From contig NZ_FONT01000010.1 of assembly GCF_900113025.1 (NCBI RefSeq), forward strand, positions 1-56,669: DNA of 56,669 bases, in the 5' to 3' direction. The stretch comes from Alteribacillus iranensis. Lineage in GTDB: Bacteria; Bacillota; Bacilli; Bacillales; Marinococcaceae. The translations under genes and the position numbers were made by a program. Below, one piece after another: positions 35,351-43,999 of the stretch. The notes under the pieces are model-generated. The model did no database searches and was not told the DNA's origin. It saw only the letters and a list, made by a program, of their open reading frames with translations. The number at the start of each line of letters is the position of its first letter. Position 1 is the first letter of the stretch.

Positions 35351-36286
35351 TTGTTTGATATAAAATTATACCCTGAGTTTTCCTGGTCGCTATCCAGGCA
35401 TAAAACATTAAGTCAATGCGCCCGGCAATATGCCTACCAATATTATACCGCTCATAATGGCTGGCTCCGAGATTCATCTGAACACAGCAAACAAGCTTAT
35501 CGGTTAAAAAAACTAACCAATGTCGAAATGTTCTTCGGTCAAGTAGTTCACGACATTATTGAAAAAGCTATTGACCATTACTTAAACACGGGAATCGTTC
35601 CTAGTGAAGACCAATTAACAAATGCTGTCAGGAATCGTATGAACAAAGGGTTCGTTCAATCCAGCAGACACTTTAAAGATTGGTTAAGCCGGCCTGGCAA
35701 ATTTACTATGTTTCATGAACTGTATTATGGACAAACAAATGTATTGCCTGCAGACAAAACAGATAAAATTAAATATCGCTTAGAAGTGACCATGAATCAT
35801 TTTTTAGAAAGCGATACATTAAAAGAAATGGCATATAATGAACAAATTGAATTTTTAGAAGCTGAAAAGTTTCGTATTTTACAAGTCGGAAAGCTAAAAA
35901 TCTATGTCGTCCTTGACCTTCTTTATCGCGATTATGAACGTGATAAATGGGTGATAGTAGATTGGAAAACTGGTAAGCAATCGGAAGAAGACCCTTATCA
36001 GCTTGCTCTCTATGCTCTTTATTTGCTAGAAACTTATCCGATTCCTTCCTATAAAAATATAATAATCCGTAATGAATATTTACTTGATGGGACTAGTACA
36101 GAACACCAGCTTGACCCTGTAACACTTGATAAAGTGCAAGAACTCATTGGAACCAGTACGGAATGGATGAATGAATACTTAGACGACGTACATCTAAACA
36201 AACCTCTTCCTTTAGATCAATTTCCGAAAACAGACGATAAAAGAACGTGTCAACGGTGTAACTTTTATGAATTATGTTTCTCTTAA
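35351..36286 (+). CDS. PD-(D/E)XK nuclease with probable Fe-S cluster (RecB/Cas4-like)
   Basis: A 311-residue stand-alone nuclease. N-terminal SLSRHKTLSQCARQYAYQYY carries the first cysteine. FGQVVHDIIEKAID supplies the conserved His. KIYVVLDLLYRD and VIVDWKTGK form the D...D-x-K active site, and YQLALYALYL gives the motif-III Gln. The C-terminal C-x2-C-x5-C (CQRCNFYELC) completes a four-cysteine set like the 4Fe-4S cluster of AddB and Cas4. TTG start with AAGGTGG. There is no CRISPR array or helicase nearby, so it is probably a repair nuclease. Function unproven. Confidence 0.85.
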   Translation: MFDIKLYPEFSWSLSRHKTLSQCARQYAYQYYTAHNGWLRDSSEHSKQAYRLKKLTNVEMFFGQVVHDIIEKAIDHYLNTGIVPSEDQLTNAVRNRMNKGFVQSSRHFKDWLSRPGKFTMFHELYYGQTNVLPADKTDKIKYRLEVTMNHFLESDTLKEMAYNEQIEFLEAEKFRILQVGKLKIYVVLDLLYRDYERDKWVIVDWKTGKQSEEDPYQLALYALYLLETYPIPSYKNIIIRNEYLLDGTSTEHQLDPVTLDKVQELIGTSTEWMNEYLDDVHLNKPLPLDQFPKTDDKRTCQRCNFYELCFS

Positions 36287-36381
36287 ACAGGTAATTTATC
36301 TATGAAAATGGGTAAAATGATGAATAGTGTGCAAAATAACAGAATTCAAACCGGCCTTTTGTAAGAAAGAGGGAGTAATTT

Positions 36382-37497
36382 GTGAAAAAAGAAACGGCTT
36401 GGAGAATTTTAAGATTTTTTATGACAGTAATATTAATAGTTATCGTAATATGGGCGTCTATTTTTCTATTCAAATTGACGTATCCCTTTTGGATTGCCGC
36501 TTTTTTTGTGTGGATGTTAGCTCCCCTATCCTCATTTTTTAGAAAAAAGTTAAAGTTTCCAGCCGGGCTGGCAGCCTTAACTTCATTATTATTAAGTCTA
36601 TCAGTGTTAAGTGGAATCATTACAGGGATAACATTCTTAGTTATTGGTAGTATCCAACGCTTCGCAGATCAAGCTCCCGGTTGGATTGAAAACGCCCTGA
36701 TGGAACTGCAGCATTTTATGAACAACGCCATTTTACCATTCTGGCAAAACGTGAGTGGAGTTGCTAAAGATTTAAGCACGGATGAGACTTTTTCTGATGG
36801 AATGACACAGTTTTCCAACCAAATAGGCACCACTCTCAGCCAGTTTGCAGAGCGGATTGCCGATGGTCTCACTCAGCTGGTTCTCGGCGTACCGACGTTT
36901 TTGGTTGCATTTTTATTTATTCTATTAGCGATTTATTTTTTAGGAAAAGATTGGGAGCGCTTTAAGGAACTCGGGCATAAATACCTACCTCTTCCCATTC
37001 ATGAAAAACTTCGCGCATTTCACCGAGCTATGTGGTTTAGGGTTTTTGGTTATGTCCGTGCCCAATTTATACTTATGAGTGTAACGGGAGTTATCGTTCT
37101 TATTGGGCTATCTCTACTAAGGATAGATCATGCTTTCACTTTAGCTATTATTGTTGGGATTGCGGAATTTCTTCCATACCTAGGAACGGGCACTATTTTA
37201 CTCCCTTGGGCTCTTTACATGTTAATTACCGGTAAAATGGGTTTGAGTATCAGCCTAGCAGTGTTATATGGAATCACTATGCTCATAAGACAGACGATCG
37301 AGCCTAAAGTTCTCTCGTCTAGTATGAACTTAAATCCAATTGCTGTGTTAGTCTCCCTATTTGCCGGTTTAAAATTGTTCGGAGCTGTTGGGTTATTTTT
37401 AGGACCTGCGCTTCTTGTCATCATTGTTATTTTAATGGATATCGGTGTTACGCGTGATGTGTGGACATTCATTAAATACGGATTTCGTGACGAATAG
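36382..37497 (+). CDS. AI-2E/PerM family transporter, YtvI-like
   Basis: A 371-residue polytopic protein of the PerM/AI-2E exporter family with about eight membrane segments. The marks include the long soluble loop after segment 3 (FADQAPGWIENALMELQHFMNN), then IAEFLPYLGTGTILLPW and the closing KLFGAVGLFLGPALLVIIVIL. The pattern resembles YtvI, described as a sporulation integral membrane protein. GTG start with GAGGGAG. It follows the nuclease gene by 95 bp and ends in a hairpin. Substrate unknown. Confidence 0.82.
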   Translation: MKKETAWRILRFFMTVILIVIVIWASIFLFKLTYPFWIAAFFVWMLAPLSSFFRKKLKFPAGLAALTSLLLSLSVLSGIITGITFLVIGSIQRFADQAPGWIENALMELQHFMNNAILPFWQNVSGVAKDLSTDETFSDGMTQFSNQIGTTLSQFAERIADGLTQLVLGVPTFLVAFLFILLAIYFLGKDWERFKELGHKYLPLPIHEKLRAFHRAMWFRVFGYVRAQFILMSVTGVIVLIGLSLLRIDHAFTLAIIVGIAEFLPYLGTGTILLPWALYMLITGKMGLSISLAVLYGITMLIRQTIEPKVLSSSMNLNPIAVLVSLFAGLKLFGAVGLFLGPALLVIIVILMDIGVTRDVWTFIKYGFRDE

Positions 37498-37524
37498 TCT
37501 GGATCAGCCCAGACTATTTTGTTT
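37493..37524 (+). terminator. Terminator of the YtvI-like gene
   Basis: Arms AATAGTCTGG (37493-37502) and CCAGACTATT (37509-37518), followed by TTGTTT. It overlaps the stop codon. Confidence 0.82.
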
Positions 37525-37831
37525 GTTTTTGTATAGGACTATTACTTTTCATCGAATCATCTTCTACACTTTTTGCAACAAAGGACACTTCCCCAGTCAG
37601 AATCCCCCTCTTTCATTAGTAATATCCTATCTCTATTCAAGTCCGCCTCCTCCTAACTTCCGACTATTTTCTCACCATAATGAAAACTATTATGGGAAGA
37701 TTTCACTGATTACAAGTGTATTTCATTTCATTTAAAAGGCCGCTTTTTCATTGCTTTCCCCTCTCACCCCCTGATACGATGTGAATCGTCAGCAAAAGAA
37801 AATCATAACAAATTCTGAATTGGAGGTTTGT
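37525..37831. other. Gene-free upstream region of the 3D-domain gene
   Basis: Pyrimidine-rich sequence without a credible ORF. An ACCCCC run near 37769 recalls sigma-I -35 elements of cell-wall genes, but the matching -10 is not clear. Confidence 0.35.
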
Positions 37832-38773
37832 ATGTTGAAACTACAACCAACATTTTCAATTAAAAAGATTGGTGTTCCTCTTTTCGCAGCTGGTTTGGTT
37901 ATCCTTGCCAACCCATCGGAATCGGATGCCAATGAACTTGGAGATAAAAACTTAGCTTCCGGCGATAAAGGCAGCACAGTAGAAGAACTGCAAGACCTGT
38001 TGCATGATCAAGGGCTTCTTGAAAAAGATGAAGTCGATGGCGAGTTTGATAAAGAAACGGCACAAGCCATTGAGTCTTATCAAGACGAACATAATCTCAA
38101 CAAGGATGGAATTGCTGGTCCACATACCATAGGTGCTTTAGAAATTCTTGGTGAAGGTGACGAAGGGAAGCCTGTTGAGACATTACAGGAAAAATTGAAG
38201 AATCTTGGATTCTATGAATACGCATCAGACGGTAAGTTTGGTCCACATACTGATGAAGCTGTGAGGGACTTCCAACAGGCCGCCAATATACTTGTTGATG
38301 GTTTAGCTGGACCACAAACTTTTTCTGCCATTGAGAAAGATGCTGCTAAGAAATCCACATCTTCTTCTGAGGAAGTGAAAGCTAGCGAAAAAGAAGCAAA
38401 AAAACAATCAAAAGAGACTAGTGAAACGACAGAGAAAGTAGCATCCGAGCAATCTTCTAATGAATCTAATACACAGTCTGAAGGTCGAACATTACAAGTG
38501 AACGCTACTGCTTATACTGCTGACTGTACCGGGTGTTCTGGCATCACTGCAACTGGGGTAGATTTAAATGCAAATCGAAATGCAAAAGTAATTGCAGTCG
38601 ATCCTGATGTCATCCCGCTTGGATCTAAAGTTCGCGTTGAAGGACATGGTGTTTATACTGCTGCTGACACTGGCGGTGCTATTAACGGCAATCGAATCGA
38701 TATTCACATGCCTAACAAAGGACAAGCTCTTGAATTTGGCCGCCGTAACCTCGAGGTCACAATTTTAAATTAA
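37832..38773 (+). CDS. Secreted cell-wall protein: two peptidoglycan-binding domains plus 3D domain
   Basis: 313 residues with a signal peptide (to about 36, SDANE), then two PG_binding_1 repeats (GDKGSTVEELQDLLHDQGLL... and GDEGKPVETLQEKLKNLGFY..., about 43-150). A Ser/Glu/Lys-rich linker follows, then a C-terminal 3D domain (about 222-313): VNATAYTA, TATGVDLNANR, IAVDPDVIPLGSKV and the three Asp in AADTGGAINGNRIDIHM. This is the layout of YocH-type hydrolases, probably lytic transglycosylases. The ATG at 37832 follows GGAGG; the longer frame lacks a site. Confidence 0.9.
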   Translation: MLKLQPTFSIKKIGVPLFAAGLVILANPSESDANELGDKNLASGDKGSTVEELQDLLHDQGLLEKDEVDGEFDKETAQAIESYQDEHNLNKDGIAGPHTIGALEILGEGDEGKPVETLQEKLKNLGFYEYASDGKFGPHTDEAVRDFQQAANILVDGLAGPQTFSAIEKDAAKKSTSSSEEVKASEKEAKKQSKETSETTEKVASEQSSNESNTQSEGRTLQVNATAYTADCTGCSGITATGVDLNANRNAKVIAVDPDVIPLGSKVRVEGHGVYTAADTGGAINGNRIDIHMPNKGQALEFGRRNLEVTILN

Positions 38774-38784
38774 GCACATTCTAG

Positions 38785-38829
38785 AGACAGCCAGAAGCTC
38801 TTGCCGAGAGTAAATGGCTGTCTTTTTTT
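38785..38829 (+). terminator. Terminator after the 3D-domain gene
   Basis: AGACAGCCA (38785-38793) pairs with TGGCTGTCT (38815-38823), followed by seven T. A small CTCT/AGAG pairing lies in the loop. Confidence 0.9.
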
Positions 38830-38893
38830 CTCAATACTGTCTTTCTTTATGTTATGATACATAGGTGGAAAAGATATGGAGGAGAGAGTCTGT

Positions 38894-39328
38894 ATGCGTT
38901 TCAAATATAAAATAACTTCTCTTCATCCAAAAAAATGGTTTTTTAGAGAAAAAGAAGAGATGTTCGGAGAGAAAGAACATGATACCACAGAGCCAGTAAG
39001 CCGAATGGAGAGAAAACAACAACGTAAGGAATCGAAATTAGATAGTTATATGTACAGAGCTTCTTTATATTCTTTCGCTATTATTTGTATTATGCTTGCT
39101 TTCATGCCTTTCGTTTACTTCCTGCCTTGGGAGCAAATAGCAGAATGGTTGGTTTTCCTCCTGCTAGGTGCTTTATTTATTTCCTTTACTCTTTCAGCAC
39201 TAACCGTAAAGAAGCAGTCAAAGTACGTAAAGCTTCCTCATATGTGGGGTATTATGCTTTTTTCCATTTTCCTTCTCGGCTTTTATCTCTCCGTGCTGAT
39301 ATATTTTCGCTTTTTCTTAGTTGCTTGA
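38894..39328 (+). CDS. Membrane protein of unknown family
   Basis: A 144-residue protein: basic soluble N-terminal half (MRFKYKITSLHPKKWFFREKEEMFG... RMERKQQRKESKLDSY), then three membrane segments: LYSFAIICIMLAFMPFVYFL, WLVFLLLGALFISFTLSAL and WGIMLFSIFLLGFYLSVLIYF. The ATG at 38894 follows GGAGGAGA; the ATG at 38876 is inside that region and lacks a site. A GGTTCG/CGAACC hairpin follows the stop. Not recognised. Confidence 0.72.
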   Translation: MRFKYKITSLHPKKWFFREKEEMFGEKEHDTTEPVSRMERKQQRKESKLDSYMYRASLYSFAIICIMLAFMPFVYFLPWEQIAEWLVFLLLGALFISFTLSALTVKKQSKYVKLPHMWGIMLFSIFLLGFYLSVLIYFRFFLVA

Positions 39329-39410
39329 AGCAGAGGGTTCGCTTACCAACGGACGAACCGTTGTCTGTATTGAAGTATTTTAATAACGATAACCAACCTA
39401 AAAAAAGACA

Positions 39411-39434
39411 GCCGGACACATATATGTGTCCGGC
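39411..39434 (-). terminator. Terminator of the 36-residue membrane protein gene
   Basis: A perfect 10-bp GC-rich stem (39411-39420 with 39425-39434). On the minus strand it runs through TGTCT into seven T, which fits the small minus-strand gene at 39457. The plus-strand T-tract is poor. Confidence 0.8.
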
Positions 39435-39456
39435 CTGCTCTTATTGATGATCCTCT

Positions 39457-39567
39457 TTATCTGTCTTTAGATTCCGCCTGTTTGAGAAAATAAAACGCCA
39501 TTACTACACTTGAAAAAACCAATCCAAATGCCAAACCAAATGTTGCCATTAATTCAACCGCCATCAT
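39457..39567 (-). CDS. 36-residue single-pass membrane protein
   Basis: A small gene supported by GGGAGGG 5-8 nt before a double ATG and by its own downstream terminator. The product begins MMAVELMATFG, then a hydrophobic stretch LAFGLVFSSVVMAFYFL, then a charged end KQAESKDR. One membrane segment, likely cytosolic tail. I cannot name a family. It lies in an otherwise empty 400-bp gap and points away from the SE1832-like gene. Start could be either ATG. Confidence 0.68.
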   Translation of the reverse strand: MMAVELMATFGLAFGLVFSSVVMAFYFLKQAESKDR

Positions 39568-39745
39568 GAATCCCTCCCGCTTTTTATATTGCTAGGTATA
39601 GATTCTTTGATGTATCTATATTGTAAAACATTTCCCTCTATGAGTCGATCATAAACAAAAATTAATAATAGAACAGATTTCATGATTTGAGATTCATTGA
39701 TGGTTATGTTACTTTTTTATTAATGGTAAAAAATGAGGTGACATG

Positions 39746-39931
39746 ATGAAACGTTCTGAAATCGAAGATAAACTTCGCGTTTTGAAAATGGATTACGCTA
39801 GAATCCAAGGAGACGTAGAGAAACTAGAGTCTGTTGGAGGAGATGCAAAACCAGCGTTAAATCAATTAGAGCAAATGGAATTGGAAATAAAGACATTAAA
39901 AAAAGAATTACGTAGTTTACATCAAGATTAG
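39746..39931 (+). CDS. SE1832 family-like small coiled-coil protein
   Basis: A 61-residue, wholly helical, charged protein: MKRSEIEDKLRVLKMDYARIQGDVEKLESVGG... then LNQLEQMELEIKTLKKEL. The YxRIQGDxEKLESVG pattern matches what I recall of the SE1832 family of small Firmicutes proteins, function unknown. GAGGTGA is best spaced for the second ATG (39746). It is 8 bp from the EamA gene and probably co-transcribed with it. Confidence 0.7.
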   Translation: MKRSEIEDKLRVLKMDYARIQGDVEKLESVGGDAKPALNQLEQMELEIKTLKKELRSLHQD

Positions 39932-39939
39932 GGTCAAAA

Positions 39940-40857
39940 ATGCAGGATAATAAATTAATTATCGGTTCTTATATATTTTTAATTGCTGTATCCTGGGGTT
40001 TTTCCTGGCCTCTCATTAAAATCGGTTTAGACTATATGGGCCCCTTCACCTTTTCAGCTTTACGTTTTGTAACAGGAGGATTAACCCTTCTGGTTTTTTT
40101 AATGTTTCTATACCGCCCTTCTCTATCCTCTTTTAGCAGGAAAGAATGGGGAAGCCTCATTGTTTTAGGATTTTTGCAAACTTTTGCTGTATTTGGATTC
40201 ATTACATACGCTCTCATGTTTGTAGAGGCTGGAAAAACCTCAATCATATTGTACACTATGCCAATTTGGTCGAGTATTTTAGCTCCATTGTTTCTGAAAG
40301 AGACGATGACGAAACAAAATGCATTCGGACTTTTGTTAGGTACTGCCGGCCTAATTTTTATTATAGGAAATGATATATTCCTAACATCCTCCATCCAAAA
40401 CATTATAGGTATCCTTTTAGTGTTGTTGGCTGCTATATGCTGGGCCTCTGCGACCATATATTTACGTCTGAAATTATCTCATGCAAACCAGTTAGCGGTA
40501 AATGCATATCAAATGCTATTGGGAGGAGTAGTATTTTTCATACCTGCTCTTTTCTTGGAAAGTGACCAGACCATCCATTGGACAAAGGAAAGTACTTTTG
40601 CAGTATTATTTACTGGTATTGTCGCCTCTGCCTTATGTTTCTCTCTGTGGTATTCCTTGCTAAAAATCATCAATACGGTTACAGCAACCATATCAACTAT
40701 GCTTGTTCCAGTATTTGGAGTTATTTTTGGCAACCTTCTTTTAAATGAAGCATTTACCTTTCCAATGGCTATCGGAGGATTGTGTATTCTGAGTGGTATT
40801 TTCATTAGCCAAGTTCGATTTCGAAGAAAGCAGAATAAAAAAATCATTTCTCATTAA
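39940..40857 (+). CDS. EamA family (drug/metabolite) transporter
   Basis: A 305-residue DMT-superfamily permease with ten membrane segments as two EamA repeats: first repeat SWGFSWPLIKIGLDYMGPFTFSALRF to EAGKTSIILYTMPIWSSILAPLFL; second ICWASATIYLRLKL to TATISTMLVPVFGVIFGNLLLNE. It could export metabolites or amino acids; the substrate cannot be told. It starts 8 bp after the SE1832-like gene and has only a weak AGGG before the ATG, so translational coupling is likely. Confidence 0.88.
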   Translation: MQDNKLIIGSYIFLIAVSWGFSWPLIKIGLDYMGPFTFSALRFVTGGLTLLVFLMFLYRPSLSSFSRKEWGSLIVLGFLQTFAVFGFITYALMFVEAGKTSIILYTMPIWSSILAPLFLKETMTKQNAFGLLLGTAGLIFIIGNDIFLTSSIQNIIGILLVLLAAICWASATIYLRLKLSHANQLAVNAYQMLLGGVVFFIPALFLESDQTIHWTKESTFAVLFTGIVASALCFSLWYSLLKIINTVTATISTMLVPVFGVIFGNLLLNEAFTFPMAIGGLCILSGIFISQVRFRRKQNKKIISH

Positions 40858-40895
40858 AGCCCGCCTAACTTTACTATGTTGTAAGCAGGCGGGCT
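40858..40895 (+). terminator. Terminator after the EamA gene
   Basis: AGCCCGCCT (40858-40866) and AGGCGGGCT (40887-40895), perfect 9-bp GC-rich arms with a smaller CTTAC-like pairing inside. T-tract weak. Confidence 0.75.
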
Positions 40896-41005
40896 GTCAT
40901 TATAAAGAAGCATTCTTCCCTTGTATGATTGTCAACAGATCTTATAACAATTCGTTTCGTTACGGAAATGTTGCCATCCATTTAACTACGAGCAGAGAGG
41001 AGCAT

Positions 41006-42391
41006 TCATTCCCCGTTCTTTTTCATAGTAAACCCTGTGAATCCATAGAGGAGAGCAAATACAGGGCCTAACAAACAAAATATAGCATAAGGAAGATAAG
41101 CGAAAACATCTACATCTAACACGCTTGCCATAAACACGCCACACACCCCGTAAGGAATAAGCGGGTTCATTAATGTCCCGGCATTCTCTAAAGTTCTTGA
41201 TAAGTTTTCTCGAGCAAGACCCATTCTTTCATACTTATCTACAAAGGCTTCTCCTGGTAATATCACCGACATATATTGTTCTCCCAATGTTACATTAATC
41301 CCTATACCAGCAAGAACCGTAGATAATACCAACTTCCCTGTGGTATTCATTAGTTCTTGGGCAGCTGATAGAATTTTATTGATCACTCCTAAAGTTGAAA
41401 GCAAACCTCCCATACTTAAAGTGAGAATTAATAGGGAGATAGGCCACATCATTTCTTGTATCCCCCCGCGAGTTAACATTTCATCTAAATCACTATTTCC
41501 AGTATGAGAAGTGAACCCATCCTGCATAAAGGTCATGTAGTCACTCACACTATATCCTGGTTGAGTAATAAGTATTACGACAAACCCCGAAACAATTCCC
41601 CCCATCATTGCTGGGATAGCCGGTATTCTCTTTACAGCCAATATAACGATAACTAGTGCAGGTAAGAGAGAAATCGGGTGAACGGAGAAATGATCATGGA
41701 GATCATTCATCATCTTGTCTAATCCTCCGTTCCCCGTCGATGACCCAGAACCTAAAACTAAATAGATGATGAATGTAATAACTGCCATTGGAATTGCGGT
41801 CCAAATCATGTGACGAATGTGCGTAAACAAGTCTACTTTTGCGACAGAAGATGCTAAGTTCGTCGTATCCGACAGCGGTGACATTTTATCGCCCAACATG
41901 GCCCCAGAGACAATGGCTCCAGCTGTAACAGCCGGATTCATGTCCATAAACCCTCCTAGTGCCATAAAAGAAACTCCTATCGTTGATACAGTGGTCAAAG
42001 AGCTTCCGATACAAACCCCTACTATGGCGGTAACGATAAATATGCTCGGAAGGAAAAAGTCTAAAGATATCATATGAAAGCTATAATAAATCATTGTTGG
42101 AATCGTCCCTGCGCTAATCCAAACACTGATCAAGACACCGATAAATATAAAAATAAGAATCGGTATAATCCCCGCCCTCACTCCATCGACAATTCCAGTT
42201 TGAATACGGTACCATTCTACTTCTCGCCACATTCCATATCCAATAAGAAACATAACAGCTAATAAAATAGGGATATGGGGAGGAGCTTCAAAAACTATTA
42301 AACTAACAGCAATAAGAGTTAAGATGAGACTTAACACTATAACGGCTCCAGCTAACGATATATTATTTATAGGATCATTCTGTTTATTCAT
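41006..42391 (-). CDS. nhaC: Na+/H+ antiporter NhaC
   Basis: Exports Na+ in exchange for H+. A 461-residue protein with about 12 membrane segments and the NhaC signatures GVCIGSSLTTVSTIGVSFMALG, GAMLGDKMSPLSDTTNLASSV and LGEQYMSVILPGEAF. NhaC proteins of alkaliphilic bacilli serve pH and Na+ homeostasis. Just upstream lies a perfect TAACGCT/AGCGTTA inverted repeat (42431-42448) that may be an operator. Monocistronic. Confidence 0.93.
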   Translation of the reverse strand: MNKQNDPINNISLAGAVIVLSLILTLIAVSLIVFEAPPHIPILLAVMFLIGYGMWREVEWYRIQTGIVDGVRAGIIPILIFIFIGVLISVWISAGTIPTMIYYSFHMISLDFFLPSIFIVTAIVGVCIGSSLTTVSTIGVSFMALGGFMDMNPAVTAGAIVSGAMLGDKMSPLSDTTNLASSVAKVDLFTHIRHMIWTAIPMAVITFIIYLVLGSGSSTGNGGLDKMMNDLHDHFSVHPISLLPALVIVILAVKRIPAIPAMMGGIVSGFVVILITQPGYSVSDYMTFMQDGFTSHTGNSDLDEMLTRGGIQEMMWPISLLILTLSMGGLLSTLGVINKILSAAQELMNTTGKLVLSTVLAGIGINVTLGEQYMSVILPGEAFVDKYERMGLARENLSRTLENAGTLMNPLIPYGVCGVFMASVLDVDVFAYLPYAIFCLLGPVFALLYGFTGFTMKKNGE

Positions 42392-42430
42392 GCTGTCCTA
42401 TCCCTTCCTCATTACAAGTGTTTGTCAATG

Positions 42431-42448
42431 TAACGCTTTTTAGCGTTA
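42431..42448 (-). promoter_or_regulatory. Inverted repeat before nhaC
   Basis: TAACGCT-TTTT-AGCGTTA, a perfect 7-bp palindrome 40 bp before the nhaC start. A TTGACA hexamer lies on each side on the minus strand, but neither has a strong -10. It could be an operator or an RNA hairpin in the leader. Confidence 0.45.
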
Positions 42449-42664
42449 AAGTTATTGATTCTTGATATAACTTAATTCTAACTGCATCATTTGTCAACAA
42501 TCCTAAAAGAAATGATGGATTTCTACTAAACCAAGTCGGTTACATCCGATAAGGCCTAGTGATTTTATACTTATTTTTAGCATCTATTCCTTTACAAAGA
42601 TTCATGGGAGAGTTAGGATAGGTAAGGTTATTTGGAGAATAGAGAGGCAAAACAGGAGGCATCT

Positions 42665-43999
42665 ATGAACAACATCAAAAAGAGGGAAATTATTTTTATA
42701 GGTCTTATGCTGTTTGCTTTATTTTTCGGGGCTGGGAACCTCATATTTCCTCCCTTCCTGGGACAAGAGGCTGGAAATCATTATTGGCCAGCTATAATGG
42801 GTTTTGTTTTAACGGGAGTAGGGCTTCCCGTCTTAGGCGTCATCGCTATTGCTCTCAGCGGTAACAGTGTAGAAACAATTGCAAAACATGTCGGCTTTCG
42901 GTTTGCGATCGTATTTACCCTCCTTCTTTATATGTCCATTGGTCCATTTTTTGGCGTTCCTCGCGCCATGAATGTTTCATTTGAGATGGGAATTGTACCG
43001 TTTCTCTCAAGCTCAAATTCACAAATAGCATTATTTATTTTTTCTGTGATATTTTTTATTCTCGTATACTGGGTGAGCTTAAATCCTACGAAGCTAGTAG
43101 AGAGGATCGGAAATGTCATTTCCCCCATTCTTCTCGTTGCTATCGCTTTATTAGCGGGCGGAAGTGTCTTTTCTGGAATCAGTGCGTTAGAGCGCACTCC
43201 TAATGATCCTTATGTTGATTATCCTTCTGCTGGCGGTATATTGGAAGGATATTTAACAATGGATACGATCGCAGCTTTAGCATTCGGTCTTGTGATTGTT
43301 AATGCCATAAAAGAAAAAGGGGTTACCGATAATAATAAACTTTTAAGAGCAGTGAGTCTTGCTGGGATTATCGCGGGGCTTGGTTTAGCAGTTGTATATA
43401 TTTCCATTGGTTGGATTGGTGTTCAAACAGCCGCCACCTCCACGTTTGAGAATGGCAGCTTAATCCTCTCCTATGCAGCAGCACAAACTTTTGGAATGCC
43501 TGGAGCTTTTCTCTTAGGAATTATCGTAACGTTAGCTTGCTTTACCACGTGTGTAGGACTAGTAACAGCCTGCGGACAATATTTCAGTAACGTACTCCCT
43601 ATGTTTTCCTATCGCACCTTTGTGCTGCTTACTGTGTTGGTGAGTGTTACGGTTGCAAATTTGGGGCTGGACGCTATCATCTCTATCTCTGCTCCTGTGC
43701 TTATTACGATTTATCCTGTTGCCATTGTACTTATCCTTCTTTCTTTCTTGCAATTGAAACTCCCGCTTCGCCCCTCCCACTATCAAGGTGGTGTGATGGG
43801 AGCCGCGATTGTTAGTATTTATGATGGCATCAGAGAATTAGGTATAGAGATACCATTAATAACGGAGGTATACTCACATTTACCATTATTTTCAATGGGG
43901 CTTGGATGGATTCTGCCGGTCATTATTGGCTTGGCAGCTGGCCAGCTCATAGGATGTGGTCGAACCTCTAAAAATCCTCAAGAGAAGCCGGAACGATAA
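42665..43999 (+). CDS. brnQ: Branched-chain amino acid carrier BrnQ
   Basis: Na+- or H+-coupled uptake of leucine, isoleucine and valine (LIVCS family). A 444-residue protein with about 12 membrane segments. The N-terminal FIGLMLFALFFGAGNLIFPPFLGQEAG is diagnostic; GPFFGVPRAMNVSFEMG is a second conserved block. AGGAGG stands 5 nt before the ATG at 42665. Its last 32 bp overlap the 3' end of the convergent diacylglycerol-kinase-like gene. Confidence 0.93.
   Translation: MNNIKKREIIFIGLMLFALFFGAGNLIFPPFLGQEAGNHYWPAIMGFVLTGVGLPVLGVIAIALSGNSVETIAKHVGFRFAIVFTLLLYMSIGPFFGVPRAMNVSFEMGIVPFLSSSNSQIALFIFSVIFFILVYWVSLNPTKLVERIGNVISPILLVAIALLAGGSVFSGISALERTPNDPYVDYPSAGGILEGYLTMDTIAALAFGLVIVNAIKEKGVTDNNKLLRAVSLAGIIAGLGLAVVYISIGWIGVQTAATSTFENGSLILSYAAAQTFGMPGAFLLGIIVTLACFTTCVGLVTACGQYFSNVLPMFSYRTFVLLTVLVSVTVANLGLDAIISISAPVLITIYPVAIVLILLSFLQLKLPLRPSHYQGGVMGAAIVSIYDGIRELGIEIPLITEVYSHLPLFSMGLGWILPVIIGLAAGQLIGCGRTSKNPQEKPER

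Noticed and set aside
35351-36286. Cas4 of a CRISPR-Cas system
   Set aside because: No repeat array and no other cas genes occur in the window; the family is also common as a stand-alone nuclease.
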